Both the position numbers and the translations under genes were made by a program. Below are positions 52,145-60,349 of a stretch of DNA of 64,000 bases, one piece after another (position 1 is the stretch's first letter; every line of letters starts with the position of its first letter). The notes beneath the pieces were generated by a model. It ran no database searches and was not told the DNA's origin. It saw only the letters and a list, made by a program, of their open reading frames with translations. This DNA is from Bacteroidota bacterium (GTDB taxonomy: Bacteria > Bacteroidota > Bacteroidia > Bacteroidales > Cfx3-03), in NCBI GenBank assembly GCA_013390605.1, contig JACAUB010000001.1, forward strand, positions 4,623,516 to 4,687,515. Direction: 5' to 3'.

Positions 52145-53205
52145 TTTCATTCTTAAATAGTGTTTTAATATTTATCCCTGTAATACATCATTTAAAATTT
52201 CTACAGGTGAGTTTATTTCTTGAAATAAATAGTGAAAATAGACTGGAGAAAAATCTATAATTAATAACCTGTTGGATGAATTAGATGAGTACATAAAGAT
52301 GCTTGGTCTTTTGTTGATTTGTAATAACTATTAAATTACTAAATGTGAGCAATATATATAATTCTTATTTGTTAAATTTTTAGGATATTAATTCAGTTGA
52401 AGGGTCGTTCAATAAATAAAAGATCCCTTTTTCAAAAGAAGATATTTGTCGAAAAGAATTAATTAGAACTGTATTACCCAATAAAAAAATAGAATTCAAT
52501 TATTTAACTTGATAATTATCATTAAGTTTGTTAGATGAAATAAATATTTTGGGTTTTAAAGAAGTAATTCATATAATATTGATTTTCAGTAGTTATAAAG
52601 GTAGAGTGAGCTTGTTTCAGATATAAAACCGAAATAGCCGCAATTTAATGACTTTGCTAAATTGTGAATTAACGATTGTACCTATATGTAAAACCAATGA
52701 TGATTAATGTAAAAAAGCTATTTGGTTTAAAATTTCAGGAACTGTAATATTTTTAAGAATGTCATATGACACCACTTAATTATACAACTATAATAAGCAC
52801 AATTTATTTATACAATGGCATATTCTAATATAGTGCTGTGAAAAATGAATAAGACGAAATGACTTCAAAGATCGAAATATCACTTCAGAATGGACTTAAT
52901 TTAATTTCAGGTCTAGTGATTCCTAAAGCAATTAAAACGAACCAAGATATTCGAAATTTTAAATGAACTAAATCAATTTTTTTAGTTCATTTAAGGAATC
53001 TTGGTTTAAAAGATCTGCTTTTGCGTTTTAGTAGTAATACACTTAACTGATTTTAAAAGAAATGAAAAAATATCAAAAATTAGTTATGGATTTTGGGATA
53101 GACCAAATTTCAATTAACGAAAGTTGATTATTGTCGGATAATAAATAATTTAGAAGAACTATCAACCTTTTATGCTCAATTTGAAAAACAATAATATTTA
53201 GATAT
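52145..53205. other. 1.06-kb decayed noncoding stretch with a long hairpin
   Basis: All frames are interrupted. A strong hairpin lies at 52959-52994 (14-bp perfect stem around TTAAATGAACTAAA, 8-nt loop) with partial outer pairing of AACCAAGAT words to about 53012. Near the right end, two short frames (53062-53127, MKKYQKLVMDFGIDQ, and 53116-53193, ending YAQFEKQ) look like one small gene split by a one-base shift, but I cannot assign it. Confidence 0.45.
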
Positions 53206-53580
53206 ATGATACCTCAAAACATTAAAGACCTAATACGAGCTTTAATAACAAAAACAACTTCAAAAAAAGCAATTTGGGAAAAAACATCCCGTTCAAATAA
53301 ATTTAAACTGCTTTTTGAAAAAGGAGTAATCAAGATTGATAATTGGTCGGATAATGACAATCTGGAAAATGTTAATTTTGGAATATATAATGCTTTTGGT
53401 GACCGAATTTACAATTTTTGTGCTTCAGAAAAGGATAAGGAATTTAATTTATTAATGGAACTATATGATGCTACTAGAAGAGCGGTTAATAAAGTTGACG
53501 AAACAATAATCGGACTATTTGACGAAGTAAATTCAGAAAAAAGTATTGGTAATATGAAATCGAAGATTCAGATCTTCTAG
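53206..53580 (+). CDS. hypothetical protein, 124 residues
   Basis: Not recognised. An ATG-started frame encoding a soluble, mixed-charge protein (NKFKLLFEKGVIKIDNWSDN, then YNFCASEKDKEFNLLMELYDATRRAVNKVDETI), with no signal peptide or membrane helix. Amino-acid composition and codon use look like real coding sequence, unlike the surrounding stretch. It may be an orphan immunity-like or accessory protein left in a decaying region; nothing proves this. Confidence 0.6.
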   Translation: MIPQNIKDLIRALITKTTSKKAIWEKTSRSNKFKLLFEKGVIKIDNWSDNDNLENVNFGIYNAFGDRIYNFCASEKDKEFNLLMELYDATRRAVNKVDETIIGLFDEVNSEKSIGNMKSKIQIF

Positions 53581-54178
53581 TTTGATAATAGCAAGATTAA
53601 TAAGATCTTGTTAACTATAACATTTTTGGAGATATTACAATAATTTTATCTCTAGAAAATCAAATTGACAGTTTTTCTTAATACTGATTTCGAGACTATA
53701 AAAAGTCGAATAACTCGACCGCGTGTATATGATAAATTACTAGTCGTAATAATTATAGTAATTTAAAATGTAACGTATGGGGGAAAGAAAAACCTTTTGA
53801 AGATATAATAGATTGGATAAGGGACCTATGATCCAGAATCAAAATCAGTAAATTTATAACTTTTCACTTTGGGCCATTTCTTCGAATTACTAAATGTCCA
53901 TCCATAATATCTCAATATCATAGAGTATTGTTATTCAATAAGTTTATTCATTTTTATTTCATTTCCAAAATGAAAAATCTCAAAGAAATGTGTATATAAT
54001 CCACAAGTCTTTCGTACTTTAAAAAGTATTTATGGAGTGATTTTATTTTTGGCAGCATCTTTGTATATGGACCATAGAAGAAATGATTGCAGCAATCGAT
54101 CCGGAACTCTTCTAAAAGAAATACGATTAAACGTCCTACAAATTATTGAGTTTTTAACGTTGTTAAAAATTGGAAACC
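53581..54178. other. 598-bp interval without recognised features
   Basis: AT-rich, frames broken, no tRNA or strong terminator seen. The promoter of the following gene must lie in its right part, but no consensus-quality -7 element was picked out. Confidence 0.4.
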
Positions 54179-55540
54179 ATGAAAACTTCAGCTAAAATAG
54201 GGGCTCTTATAGTCTTAATGATTATTATCCCATTTGCAACACTTCAAAAAGTATCAGCACAAAATGAAAATATCAGCCTTCAGGTTTTTTACGATGAGTT
54301 AGGTCAATATGGTACCTGGGTTGATAATCCCGATTATGGATATGTATGGGTTCCAAATGTAGAGCCGGGCTTCCGACCCTATGTTACAAATGGCCACTGG
54401 GTTTTCACTGATTATGGATGGACATGGTCTTCCGATTATCCTTGGGGCTGGGCTGCATTTCACTACGGCCGTTGGTATTGGGATGAACAATATGGAAATG
54501 TTTGGGTTCCGGGAACAGAATGGGGACCGGCTTGGGTAACATGGAGACAATCAGAAGGTTATTATGGTTGGGCTCCTATGGCTCCGGGAATGAGTATGAA
54601 TATTTCATTTGGCAGTAATTATTATATTCCAGCCGATAGATGGTGTTTTGTTAGAGACAGAGATCTGATGCGATATGATATTGGCAATTGTTTTATTGAT
54701 CGTTTTCGGTATAGTGCACTGATCGGAATTTCTCACCTACTTTTTAATGTTCATTTCGATGCTCACTTCAATCACTCTTATATTTATGGCCCTGAGCGTG
54801 GAGAATATCAACGCCGCTATGGAAGGATGATAAATCCTATTCATATTTATGACAATGATCGTCCGGGCCAATTCCTACGAGGAGACCGTCTTTCAATCTA
54901 CAGACCTCAGTTTAATAGAGGTCGTGACGGCTACAATAACTCACACCCATCTAACTTCTCAAGGAATATTGATCGCAATAGTTATAATCGTTACTCAAAC
55001 GATAATAATAGAGGTTGGAATGGTAGAGGATCGGGTAATGTTGTTCGGCAGCCGGCTGTAAATGAACCACAAAATGATCGTGAAAGAGCTAATAGCTGGA
55101 ATAACAATAATTCGAATAATCGTAACAGTGAGCGGTCGCAACAGATGAATAGTTCGGGCTATTCTCAACGTGACTACAACATGAACAGAAATGAAAATAG
55201 GGGTGTAAATAATCGATCAGAAAATGTTGCATCCTTACAGAATTCAATGGCATATCAAAGTCCGAGGGAGCAAAATCGATTCAACATCTCAAATGAAAGT
55301 AATTTTAGGAGAAGTAATCCGCAAGAAATGAATCAGGAAAACAGAAATAACATCAGATCAGATCGTTCGATGCAAACTGAAAATAACAACCGAATGGTTA
55401 GTCAACGAGAGTCAAGAAGTTCTGAAGTCACACAAAGGAATACTCCTCAAAGAAATGAACAGGTAAGGATGGTTACCAACCCTTCAAGAAGTGATCGTAA
55501 AGATCAGGAAGAAAGAAGCGTCAATCATTCAAGAAGATAG
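54179..55540 (+). CDS. secreted DUF6600-like protein with an Asn/Arg-rich tail
   Basis: 453 residues. A signal peptide (about 1-28, ending VSAQ) precedes an aromatic-rich domain (about 30-160) with repeated YGTWVDNPDYGYVWVPNV / HYGRWYWDEQYGNVWVPG units, typical of DUF6600 proteins. The C-terminal ~220 residues are low complexity, dominated by Asn, Arg, Ser and Gln. ATG 54179 is used; the TTG three codons upstream is unnecessary. It is probably periplasmic or surface-exposed. Function unknown. A second basic secreted protein follows on the same strand. Confidence 0.84.
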   Translation: MKTSAKIGALIVLMIIIPFATLQKVSAQNENISLQVFYDELGQYGTWVDNPDYGYVWVPNVEPGFRPYVTNGHWVFTDYGWTWSSDYPWGWAAFHYGRWYWDEQYGNVWVPGTEWGPAWVTWRQSEGYYGWAPMAPGMSMNISFGSNYYIPADRWCFVRDRDLMRYDIGNCFIDRFRYSALIGISHLLFNVHFDAHFNHSYIYGPERGEYQRRYGRMINPIHIYDNDRPGQFLRGDRLSIYRPQFNRGRDGYNNSHPSNFSRNIDRNSYNRYSNDNNRGWNGRGSGNVVRQPAVNEPQNDRERANSWNNNNSNNRNSERSQQMNSSGYSQRDYNMNRNENRGVNNRSENVASLQNSMAYQSPREQNRFNISNESNFRRSNPQEMNQENRNNIRSDRSMQTENNNRMVSQRESRSSEVTQRNTPQRNEQVRMVTNPSRSDRKDQEERSVNHSRR

Positions 55541-55714
55541 AAAATAACGATTTTTCTTTTAAGAAGACTTTTACATTGTTACATTTGTTAAACAAGAATC
55601 GATTAGTTAAAGAGTAAATCAAATAATTAGAAGCGAGCATGTTCGTTAAACTCAAAAATGGATGAATCAATACATGCAAGTTTCATCCAATTACAAACTC
55701 AAAAATAATTAAAT

Positions 55715-56284
55715 ATGAAAGCGTTAAAATTAAGTGTTATCATGATCGTTTTGTTTCTTGCTACAGCTACGGCAGTACAGGCACAAGTTTCGGTGAATGT
55801 GAATTTTGGAACACCTCCCTCATGGGGCCCTCGTGGATATTCAGGTGTCAGGTATTATTATTTACCAGATGTTGAAGCTTATTATGACATTCAGTTTTCA
55901 AAGTTTATCTATAATGTTGGAGGAGTTTGGGTACATAGAACATATCTTCCAAGACAATATAGGAATTATGATTTGAATCGTGGATACAAGGTGGTGATCA
56001 GAGATTATCATGGTGATGCTCCTTATGTTCGTTATAATGATTTTAGACAGAGATATGCACGGGGATACCATGGTACTGAACGTGAATACTATTTTGAAAA
56101 ACCAGGCAGAGGCAACGAAAGAAAAAGAGAGTATAACAACGACCGATCAGATCATAGGTATGATAAAAGAGATGATCATCGTGACAATGGTTATAATGAT
56201 AGAAGAGATAACCGTAAAGACAATGATCGTTCTTCTGATAAAAAAGATAACCGTGGACATGGCAATGATAGAGAAAATAGATAA
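55715..56284 (+). CDS. secreted protein with a highly charged C-terminal tail
   Basis: 189 residues: a signal peptide (about 1-23, ending VQAQ), an aromatic domain (about 30-100; YYLPDVEAYYDIQFSKFIY, GVWVHRTYLPRQYRNYDLNRGYKV) and a tail of Asp/Arg/Lys/Asn (RDDHRDNGYNDRRDNRKDND). I know similar short secreted proteins in Bacteroidota but no function. The tail is intrinsically disordered. It lies 174 nt after the DUF6600-like gene; they share architecture (aromatic head, disordered tail) and may be co-regulated. Confidence 0.78.
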   Translation: MKALKLSVIMIVLFLATATAVQAQVSVNVNFGTPPSWGPRGYSGVRYYYLPDVEAYYDIQFSKFIYNVGGVWVHRTYLPRQYRNYDLNRGYKVVIRDYHGDAPYVRYNDFRQRYARGYHGTEREYYFEKPGRGNERKREYNNDRSDHRYDKRDDHRDNGYNDRRDNRKDNDRSSDKKDNRGHGNDRENR

Positions 56285-56329
56285 TATTTCGGTCTGAATC
56301 GAAAGGAGATAATTCTCTAAAAGAATAAA

Positions 56330-56359
56330 GCCTCTGTAATTCAAAAAAATTACAGAGGC
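56330..56359. terminator. bidirectional terminator between the secreted protein gene and tRNA-Gln
   Basis: A perfect 12-bp stem GCCTCTGTAATT/AATTACAGAGGC (56330-56341 with 56348-56359) with a short A-rich loop, between convergent units; the minus-strand side has the better T tract. Confidence 0.8.
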
Positions 56360-56376
56360 CTCTCATTTAAATCTTG

Positions 56377-56449
56377 TTGTCCGACCAGGGCTCGAACCTG
56401 GACTCTTCTGATCCAGAATCAGACGTGTTGCCAGTTACACCATCAGACA
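56377..56449 (-). tRNA. tRNA-Gln (anticodon CTG)
   Basis: 73-nt cloverleaf on the minus strand. Acceptor TGTCTGA pairs with TCGGACA; anticodon stem TCTGA/TCAGA with loop TTCTGGA, giving CTG at 34-36; T-arm CCAGG-TTCGAGC-CCTGG. CCA is not encoded. It lies ~235 nt downstream of glnS on the same strand. Confidence 0.93.
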
Positions 56450-56684
56450 TTGGAGATGCAAAAATACAGTTTTTTTCTAAAAACAGATGCAAAGATTGGA
56501 AAAAAATTGGAGTAGCCTCAATAAAATCAAGGGAAAAGAAAAAACCAACTACCTAAATTATTCAGAACAAATAGATTCAGATAGTTGGTTATGATGATTT
56601 CAGACTAATAATCTGATTTATAAAGATCGTTTGATAGGCTAAACAACCGTGAATGCTTTTTAGACACCCCTTAAATTAGCTCAG

Positions 56685-58418
56685 TTATTGTCCTGCTTTT
56701 TCGATTTTAGACCAAGAATCTTTCAAGGTAGCCGTGCGGTTAAATACTAATTTGCCTTTTGCCGAGTCTGTATCTACACAGAAATAACCCAACCGTTCGA
56801 ATTGGAAACTATCCAATGGTTTAGCATAGGCTACACTCGGTTCTACATATGCTTTTGGCAATACGATTAATGAATCAGAATTTAGATTATCAATAAATGA
56901 TTGTCCTTCACCCACGTCTTCTGGATTTTCTTTCACAAATAACCGATCGAAAAGTCGAACTTCTGCTTCAATAGCATGTTGTGCGGAAACCCAATGTATG
57001 GTTCCTTTTACCTTACGGCCGTCAGGTGAGTTTCCTCCCTTAGATGCTGGATCGTAGGTACAATGTAATTCAACGATATTTCCTTCCTCATCCTTGATCA
57101 CTTCATTACAACGAACGAAATATGCATAACGCATTCTGACTTCTCCACCAGGGAATAGTCGGAAAAACTTTTTAGGAGGGTTTTCCATAAAGTCTTCGCG
57201 TTCAATATATATGATCTTAGAAAATTGAATCTTACGACTTCCTGCATTAGGATCTTCTGGATTGTTAATGGCATCAAGTTCGTCTACATGGTCATCGGGA
57301 TAGTTTGTGATGACAACTTTTAACGGATTGAGAACTGCCATAACACGATTGGCTTTTTTGTTCAGATCTTCGCGAACGCAATACTCAAGCTGAGATACGT
57401 CGATGAGTTGATCTCTTTTTGCTACACCAATCATCTCAGCGAAATTACGGATCGATTCGGGTGTATATCCTCTACGGCGTATACCTGAAATGGTTGGCAT
57501 ACGTGGATCATCCCACCCGGTTACATACTTGTCCTCAACTAACTTAAGCAATTTACGTTTACTCATCATGGTATAGGTGAGATTTAAACGAGAAAACTCA
57601 ATTTGTCGTGGCCGGTAATCACTTGTAGCGATCTGGTCGAGAAACCAATTATATAATGGGCGATGAATTTCAAATTCAAGTGTACAGATGGAATGAGTGA
57701 TTCCTTCAAGGTAATCACATTGTCCATGCGCGTAGTCGTACATAGGATAGATACACCATTGATCACCTGTGCGATGATGGTCGGCATGAATAATCCGGTA
57801 CATCAATGGATCTCGCATCAACATATTATTGTCGGCCATATCGATTTTGGCTCTCAATACTCTGGATCCGTCTGGAAACTCACCTTTACGCATGCGATAA
57901 AACAGGTCGAGATTTTCTTCAACAGAGCGGTTTCTGTATGCACTTTCTATCCCTGGTTTAGTAACTGTACCCCTATTTCGACTAATCTCTTCTGCTGTTT
58001 GATCGTCAACATAAGCATTTCCGCTTTTAATGATCTGGACAGCCCATTCAAAGAGCTGTTCAAAATAATCTGAAGCATATAGTTCCTGATCATTCCATTT
58101 AAAACCAAGCCATTGAACATCTTCTTTGATGCTGTCAACATATTCAACATCCTCTTTGGTTGGATTGGTATCGTCGAACCGAAGATTGGTTAAACCATTG
58201 TATTGCTGAGCCAGACCAAAGTTTAAGCAAATAGATTTTGCATGGCCAATATGCAGGTAACCATTTGGTTCCGGAGGAAATCTGGTATGAACACGATTCC
58301 CATTTTTACCTGCAGCCAAATCTTCATCAATAAGGTTATTGATGAAATTAGCAGCTTTCGTAGTTTTAATATCGCCTTCTGATGCGATAGATTCTTTTTT
58401 TTCTTCCGGACTTCCCAT
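56685..58418 (-). CDS. glnS: glutaminyl-tRNA synthetase
   Basis: 577-residue class I synthetase charging tRNA-Gln directly. HIGH occurs at about 56-59 (PNGYLHIGHAKSICLNFG), the KMSKS equivalent is MSKRK, and the two C-terminal anticodon-binding barrels are complete. The open frame extends to 58475, but a TAACTTTG -7 element at 58445-58452 lies inside that extension, so ATG 58418 is preferred and gives the usual Bacteroidota length. The cognate tRNA-Gln(CTG) lies just downstream. Confidence 0.96.
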   Translation of the reverse strand: MGSPEEKKESIASEGDIKTTKAANFINNLIDEDLAAGKNGNRVHTRFPPEPNGYLHIGHAKSICLNFGLAQQYNGLTNLRFDDTNPTKEDVEYVDSIKEDVQWLGFKWNDQELYASDYFEQLFEWAVQIIKSGNAYVDDQTAEEISRNRGTVTKPGIESAYRNRSVEENLDLFYRMRKGEFPDGSRVLRAKIDMADNNMLMRDPLMYRIIHADHHRTGDQWCIYPMYDYAHGQCDYLEGITHSICTLEFEIHRPLYNWFLDQIATSDYRPRQIEFSRLNLTYTMMSKRKLLKLVEDKYVTGWDDPRMPTISGIRRRGYTPESIRNFAEMIGVAKRDQLIDVSQLEYCVREDLNKKANRVMAVLNPLKVVITNYPDDHVDELDAINNPEDPNAGSRKIQFSKIIYIEREDFMENPPKKFFRLFPGGEVRMRYAYFVRCNEVIKDEEGNIVELHCTYDPASKGGNSPDGRKVKGTIHWVSAQHAIEAEVRLFDRLFVKENPEDVGEGQSFIDNLNSDSLIVLPKAYVEPSVAYAKPLDSFQFERLGYFCVDTDSAKGKLVFNRTATLKDSWSKIEKAGQ

Positions 58419-58444
58419 TTGAGATTGCTTGGTATTTAACCTCA

Positions 58445-58452
58445 CAAAGTTA
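58445..58452 (-). promoter_or_regulatory. -7 promoter element TAACTTTG of glnS
   Basis: TAACTTTG on the minus strand lies ~27 nt upstream of ATG 58418 and downstream of the alternative start 58475, deciding the start choice. Confidence 0.6.
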
Positions 58453-58568
58453 CGGCTAAATGTAAAATCGCTCATCAGAATTATTAAAAAAATGTATGGG
58501 GTTGTTTATTTTATACTCAAATGATTATAAAGAGCACCTTCAATAGTGAATACAGCTGCATATATTTG

Positions 58569-58576
58569 TAATTTTG
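58569..58576 (+). promoter_or_regulatory. -7 promoter element TAATTTTG of folB
   Basis: TAATTTTG fits TAnnTTTG, ~19 nt before the folB ATG. Confidence 0.6.
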
Positions 58577-58594
58577 CAGTCAAAAATATAATTT

Positions 58595-58948
58595 ATGTCG
58601 TGGATTGCTGTTGAGGGAATGGAATTTCACTCTTATCATGGTTGCTTTAAAGAAGAACGCATCATTGGAACCCGATTTGAAGTGAGTTTATGGTTTGAAT
58701 ATGACACTAAAAATGCTGAAGAATCTGATAATCTTAATGATACGATTGATTATCAGAAAGTATTTCAATTGGTGAAACTGGAAATGGAGCAATCTTCGCA
58801 TCTATTAGAGCATGTTGCCCGAAGGATATTAAATTCATTTCATTCAACATATGCTGAAGTTAAACGTTCAAAAGTGAAGGTTTCGAAATTAAATCCTCCA
58901 TTAGGTGGAAAAATGAATTGCGTAAGTGTTACGCTTGAAAATGAATAA
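58595..58948 (+). CDS. folB: dihydroneopterin aldolase
   Basis: 117-residue tunnelling-fold enzyme of folate synthesis that converts dihydroneopterin to hydroxymethyl-dihydropterin and glycolaldehyde. It opens with GMEFHSYHGCFKEERIIG, carrying the catalytic Glu region, continues with NLNDTIDYQKVFQLVKLEM and ends with VSKLNPPLGGKMNCVSVTLE, all typical. The CWC gene follows after 5 nt. Confidence 0.95.
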   Translation: MSWIAVEGMEFHSYHGCFKEERIIGTRFEVSLWFEYDTKNAEESDNLNDTIDYQKVFQLVKLEMEQSSHLLEHVARRILNSFHSTYAEVKRSKVKVSKLNPPLGGKMNCVSVTLENE

Positions 58949-58953
58949 ATATT

Positions 58954-59172
58954 ATGGGAAATTGTAATGACCGTCCAAATAAATCAAATGAGATAAAAAA
59001 ATGTGCTCGTTGTAACCAGCAATTTGGTTGTGGGGCGTCTGGAAAATGTTGGTGCTTTGAGGTGAGCATCTCTCCTGAAGCATTAAAATATATTGAAGAT
59101 CAATATAATGGATGCCTATGTCCGGAATGTCTTCAGCTCGTTTCGAATCTTTCTGATTCAGAAATTTGCTAG
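58954..59172 (+). CDS. cysteine-rich CWC family protein
   Basis: 72 residues with eight Cys arranged as CARCNQQFGCG, GKCWCFEV and NGCLCPECL, the CWC-type putative metal-binding fold. Function unknown. It is probably co-transcribed with folB (5 nt apart). Its 3' end contains the TTTG -33 box of the tRNA-Cys promoter. Confidence 0.88.
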   Translation: MGNCNDRPNKSNEIKKCARCNQQFGCGASGKCWCFEVSISPEALKYIEDQYNGCLCPECLQLVSNLSDSEIC

Positions 59173-59195
59173 ATTAAAAAAATTGCCTATCTTTG
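59165..59195 (+). promoter_or_regulatory. consensus promoter of tRNA-Cys (TTTG-N19-TATCTTTG)
   Basis: TTTG at 59165-59168 and TATCTTTG at 59188-59195 with a 19-nt spacer is a near-ideal Bacteroidota housekeeping promoter, ~11 nt before the tRNA. The -33 box lies inside the CWC coding region. Confidence 0.8.
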
Positions 59196-59206
59196 CATCG
59201 TTAATT

Positions 59207-59277
59207 GGTTTCGTGGCCGAGTGGCTAGGCAGAGGTCTGCAAAACCTTCCACAGCGGTTCGAATCCGCTCGAAACCT
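59207..59277 (+). tRNA. tRNA-Cys (anticodon GCA)
   Basis: 71-nt cloverleaf. Acceptor GGTTTCG pairs with CGAAACC; anticodon stem GAGGT/ACCTT with loop CTGCAAA, giving GCA at 34-36; T-arm AGCGG-TTCGAAT-CCGCT. The discriminator is T, typical of tRNA-Cys; CCA is not encoded. Confidence 0.94.
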
Positions 59278-59281
59278 CAAG

Positions 59282-59315
59282 AAAAGGCTGGTTAAATACC
59301 AGCCTTTTTTGTTTT
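59282..59315 (+). terminator. terminator of tRNA-Cys
   Basis: A perfect 10-bp stem AAAGGCTGGT/ACCAGCCTTT (59283-59292 with 59298-59307) followed by a T-run, immediately after the tRNA. Confidence 0.92.
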
Positions 59316-59629
59316 GTAGAACACATATTTAAGCTCTTTTTCTTAATTTGGAAAAGATATTTGATTTCATATGATATGAAATTGAAAAAAGGGATGTTCT
59401 CCATGAATAAAAACACTATCTTTAAGGGTTAATACTTTTAAAATTAGTTAAAGAATGATTTGGATAATGCGTAAAATACCACGGTTACTTATATTTAGTT
59501 TAAATAATTTTTACTTTTAAAATAGGATTTCGCAAGTGAAATCATTTAATTTGTGTAATCCTATAGCGTCAGAAGGTTTCTGACAGTTGAAGATGGTTAC
59601 GTTTTGTGTGGATTCTAATCCTTTCTGTT
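59316..59629. other. 314-bp intergenic interval with a 19-bp palindrome
   Basis: A perfect palindrome ATTTCATAT-G-ATATGAAAT lies at 59364-59382, suitable as a dimeric regulator site. A TATCTTTA near 59418 could be a weak -7 element for the next gene. Nothing else is seen. Confidence 0.4.
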
Positions 59630-60109
59630 ATGGCAAATTCAAATCTAATTGTACTCGACGGACTTTTTATAAAACAACTAATTAGCAGTAATATTGAGTT
59701 GTATGTTGATAAAAAGTATGATTTACAGATATTGATAGAAAATATTGTCAATCATTATAGATTACGCAATGCGGATGTCTATTTTTTTGAGTCTTCTTTT
59801 TGGCAGGAGTGGCTTAGCCATTCATTAATGATGCCTTCTAAAAGTCAATTAGCAAATCTTAGGAATGTTTCTTTTAACAGGATTCTTACGTTTGGGGTTT
59901 GTCAGGAAGCTGCTCTTTTTATTGAGCAAAATTATGATAACTATCAACGTGTTTATTTGGTTGGCGATGACCCAATATATGAACCTGTTCTACATAAATT
60001 ATCTCAATTCGATAATTTGGTTTTAATCCATTATGTCAAAGATTCCGGACTTACGGATCTTCCTTTTAGTTTTTACGATATTCAGAAGTTACTTCACAAG
60101 AAAGATTAG
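59630..60109 (+). CDS. hypothetical protein, possibly NYN/PIN-like
   Basis: 159 residues, not firmly recognised. It begins NSNLIVLDGLFIKQLI, with a central SKSQLANLRNVSFNRILTF and a late VYLVGDDPIYEPVLHKLSQ. The early IVLDG and the later strand with Gly-Asp-Asp resemble the layout of NYN-domain nucleases, but the full Asp set cannot be confirmed. ATG 59630 is chosen over the GTG at 59606. It is cytosolic, with no membrane segment or signal. The neighbours are tRNA-Cys and the sulfatase maturase. Confidence 0.62.
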   Translation: MANSNLIVLDGLFIKQLISSNIELYVDKKYDLQILIENIVNHYRLRNADVYFFESSFWQEWLSHSLMMPSKSQLANLRNVSFNRILTFGVCQEAALFIEQNYDNYQRVYLVGDDPIYEPVLHKLSQFDNLVLIHYVKDSGLTDLPFSFYDIQKLLHKKD

Positions 60110-60305
60110 AACTTCCATTATTTTTTACTTCTCTTAATAAGATCATTAAATAGAAAGAAATAACTATTTGATGCTGCAAGCTTTCTATAAATAGACTTTA
60201 AATAGGTTTTAAATTCATTAATATTAGGATCAATATTTCTTCCTTTTCCTTTGGCATTCAATAAAAAATAACTTTTTAGTGCTTGAATTTGTAGCTCAGG
60301 ACCAT

Positions 60306-60313
60306 TAGCTTTG
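60306..60313 (+). promoter_or_regulatory. -7 promoter element TAGCTTTG of the sulfatase maturase gene
   Basis: TTG at 60283-60285, 20-nt spacer, then TAGCTTTG at 60306-60313: a good housekeeping-type promoter ~37 nt before ATG 60350. Confidence 0.7.
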
Positions 60314-60349
60314 CGTGTTGAATAATTGATTATATTGAGGTTATCCGAG

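Noticed and set aside
56010..56366. Overlapping frames on both strands across the charged tail of the secreted protein
   Set aside because: All are shadows of the Asp/Arg/Asn-rich repeat codons; the real frame has the signal peptide.
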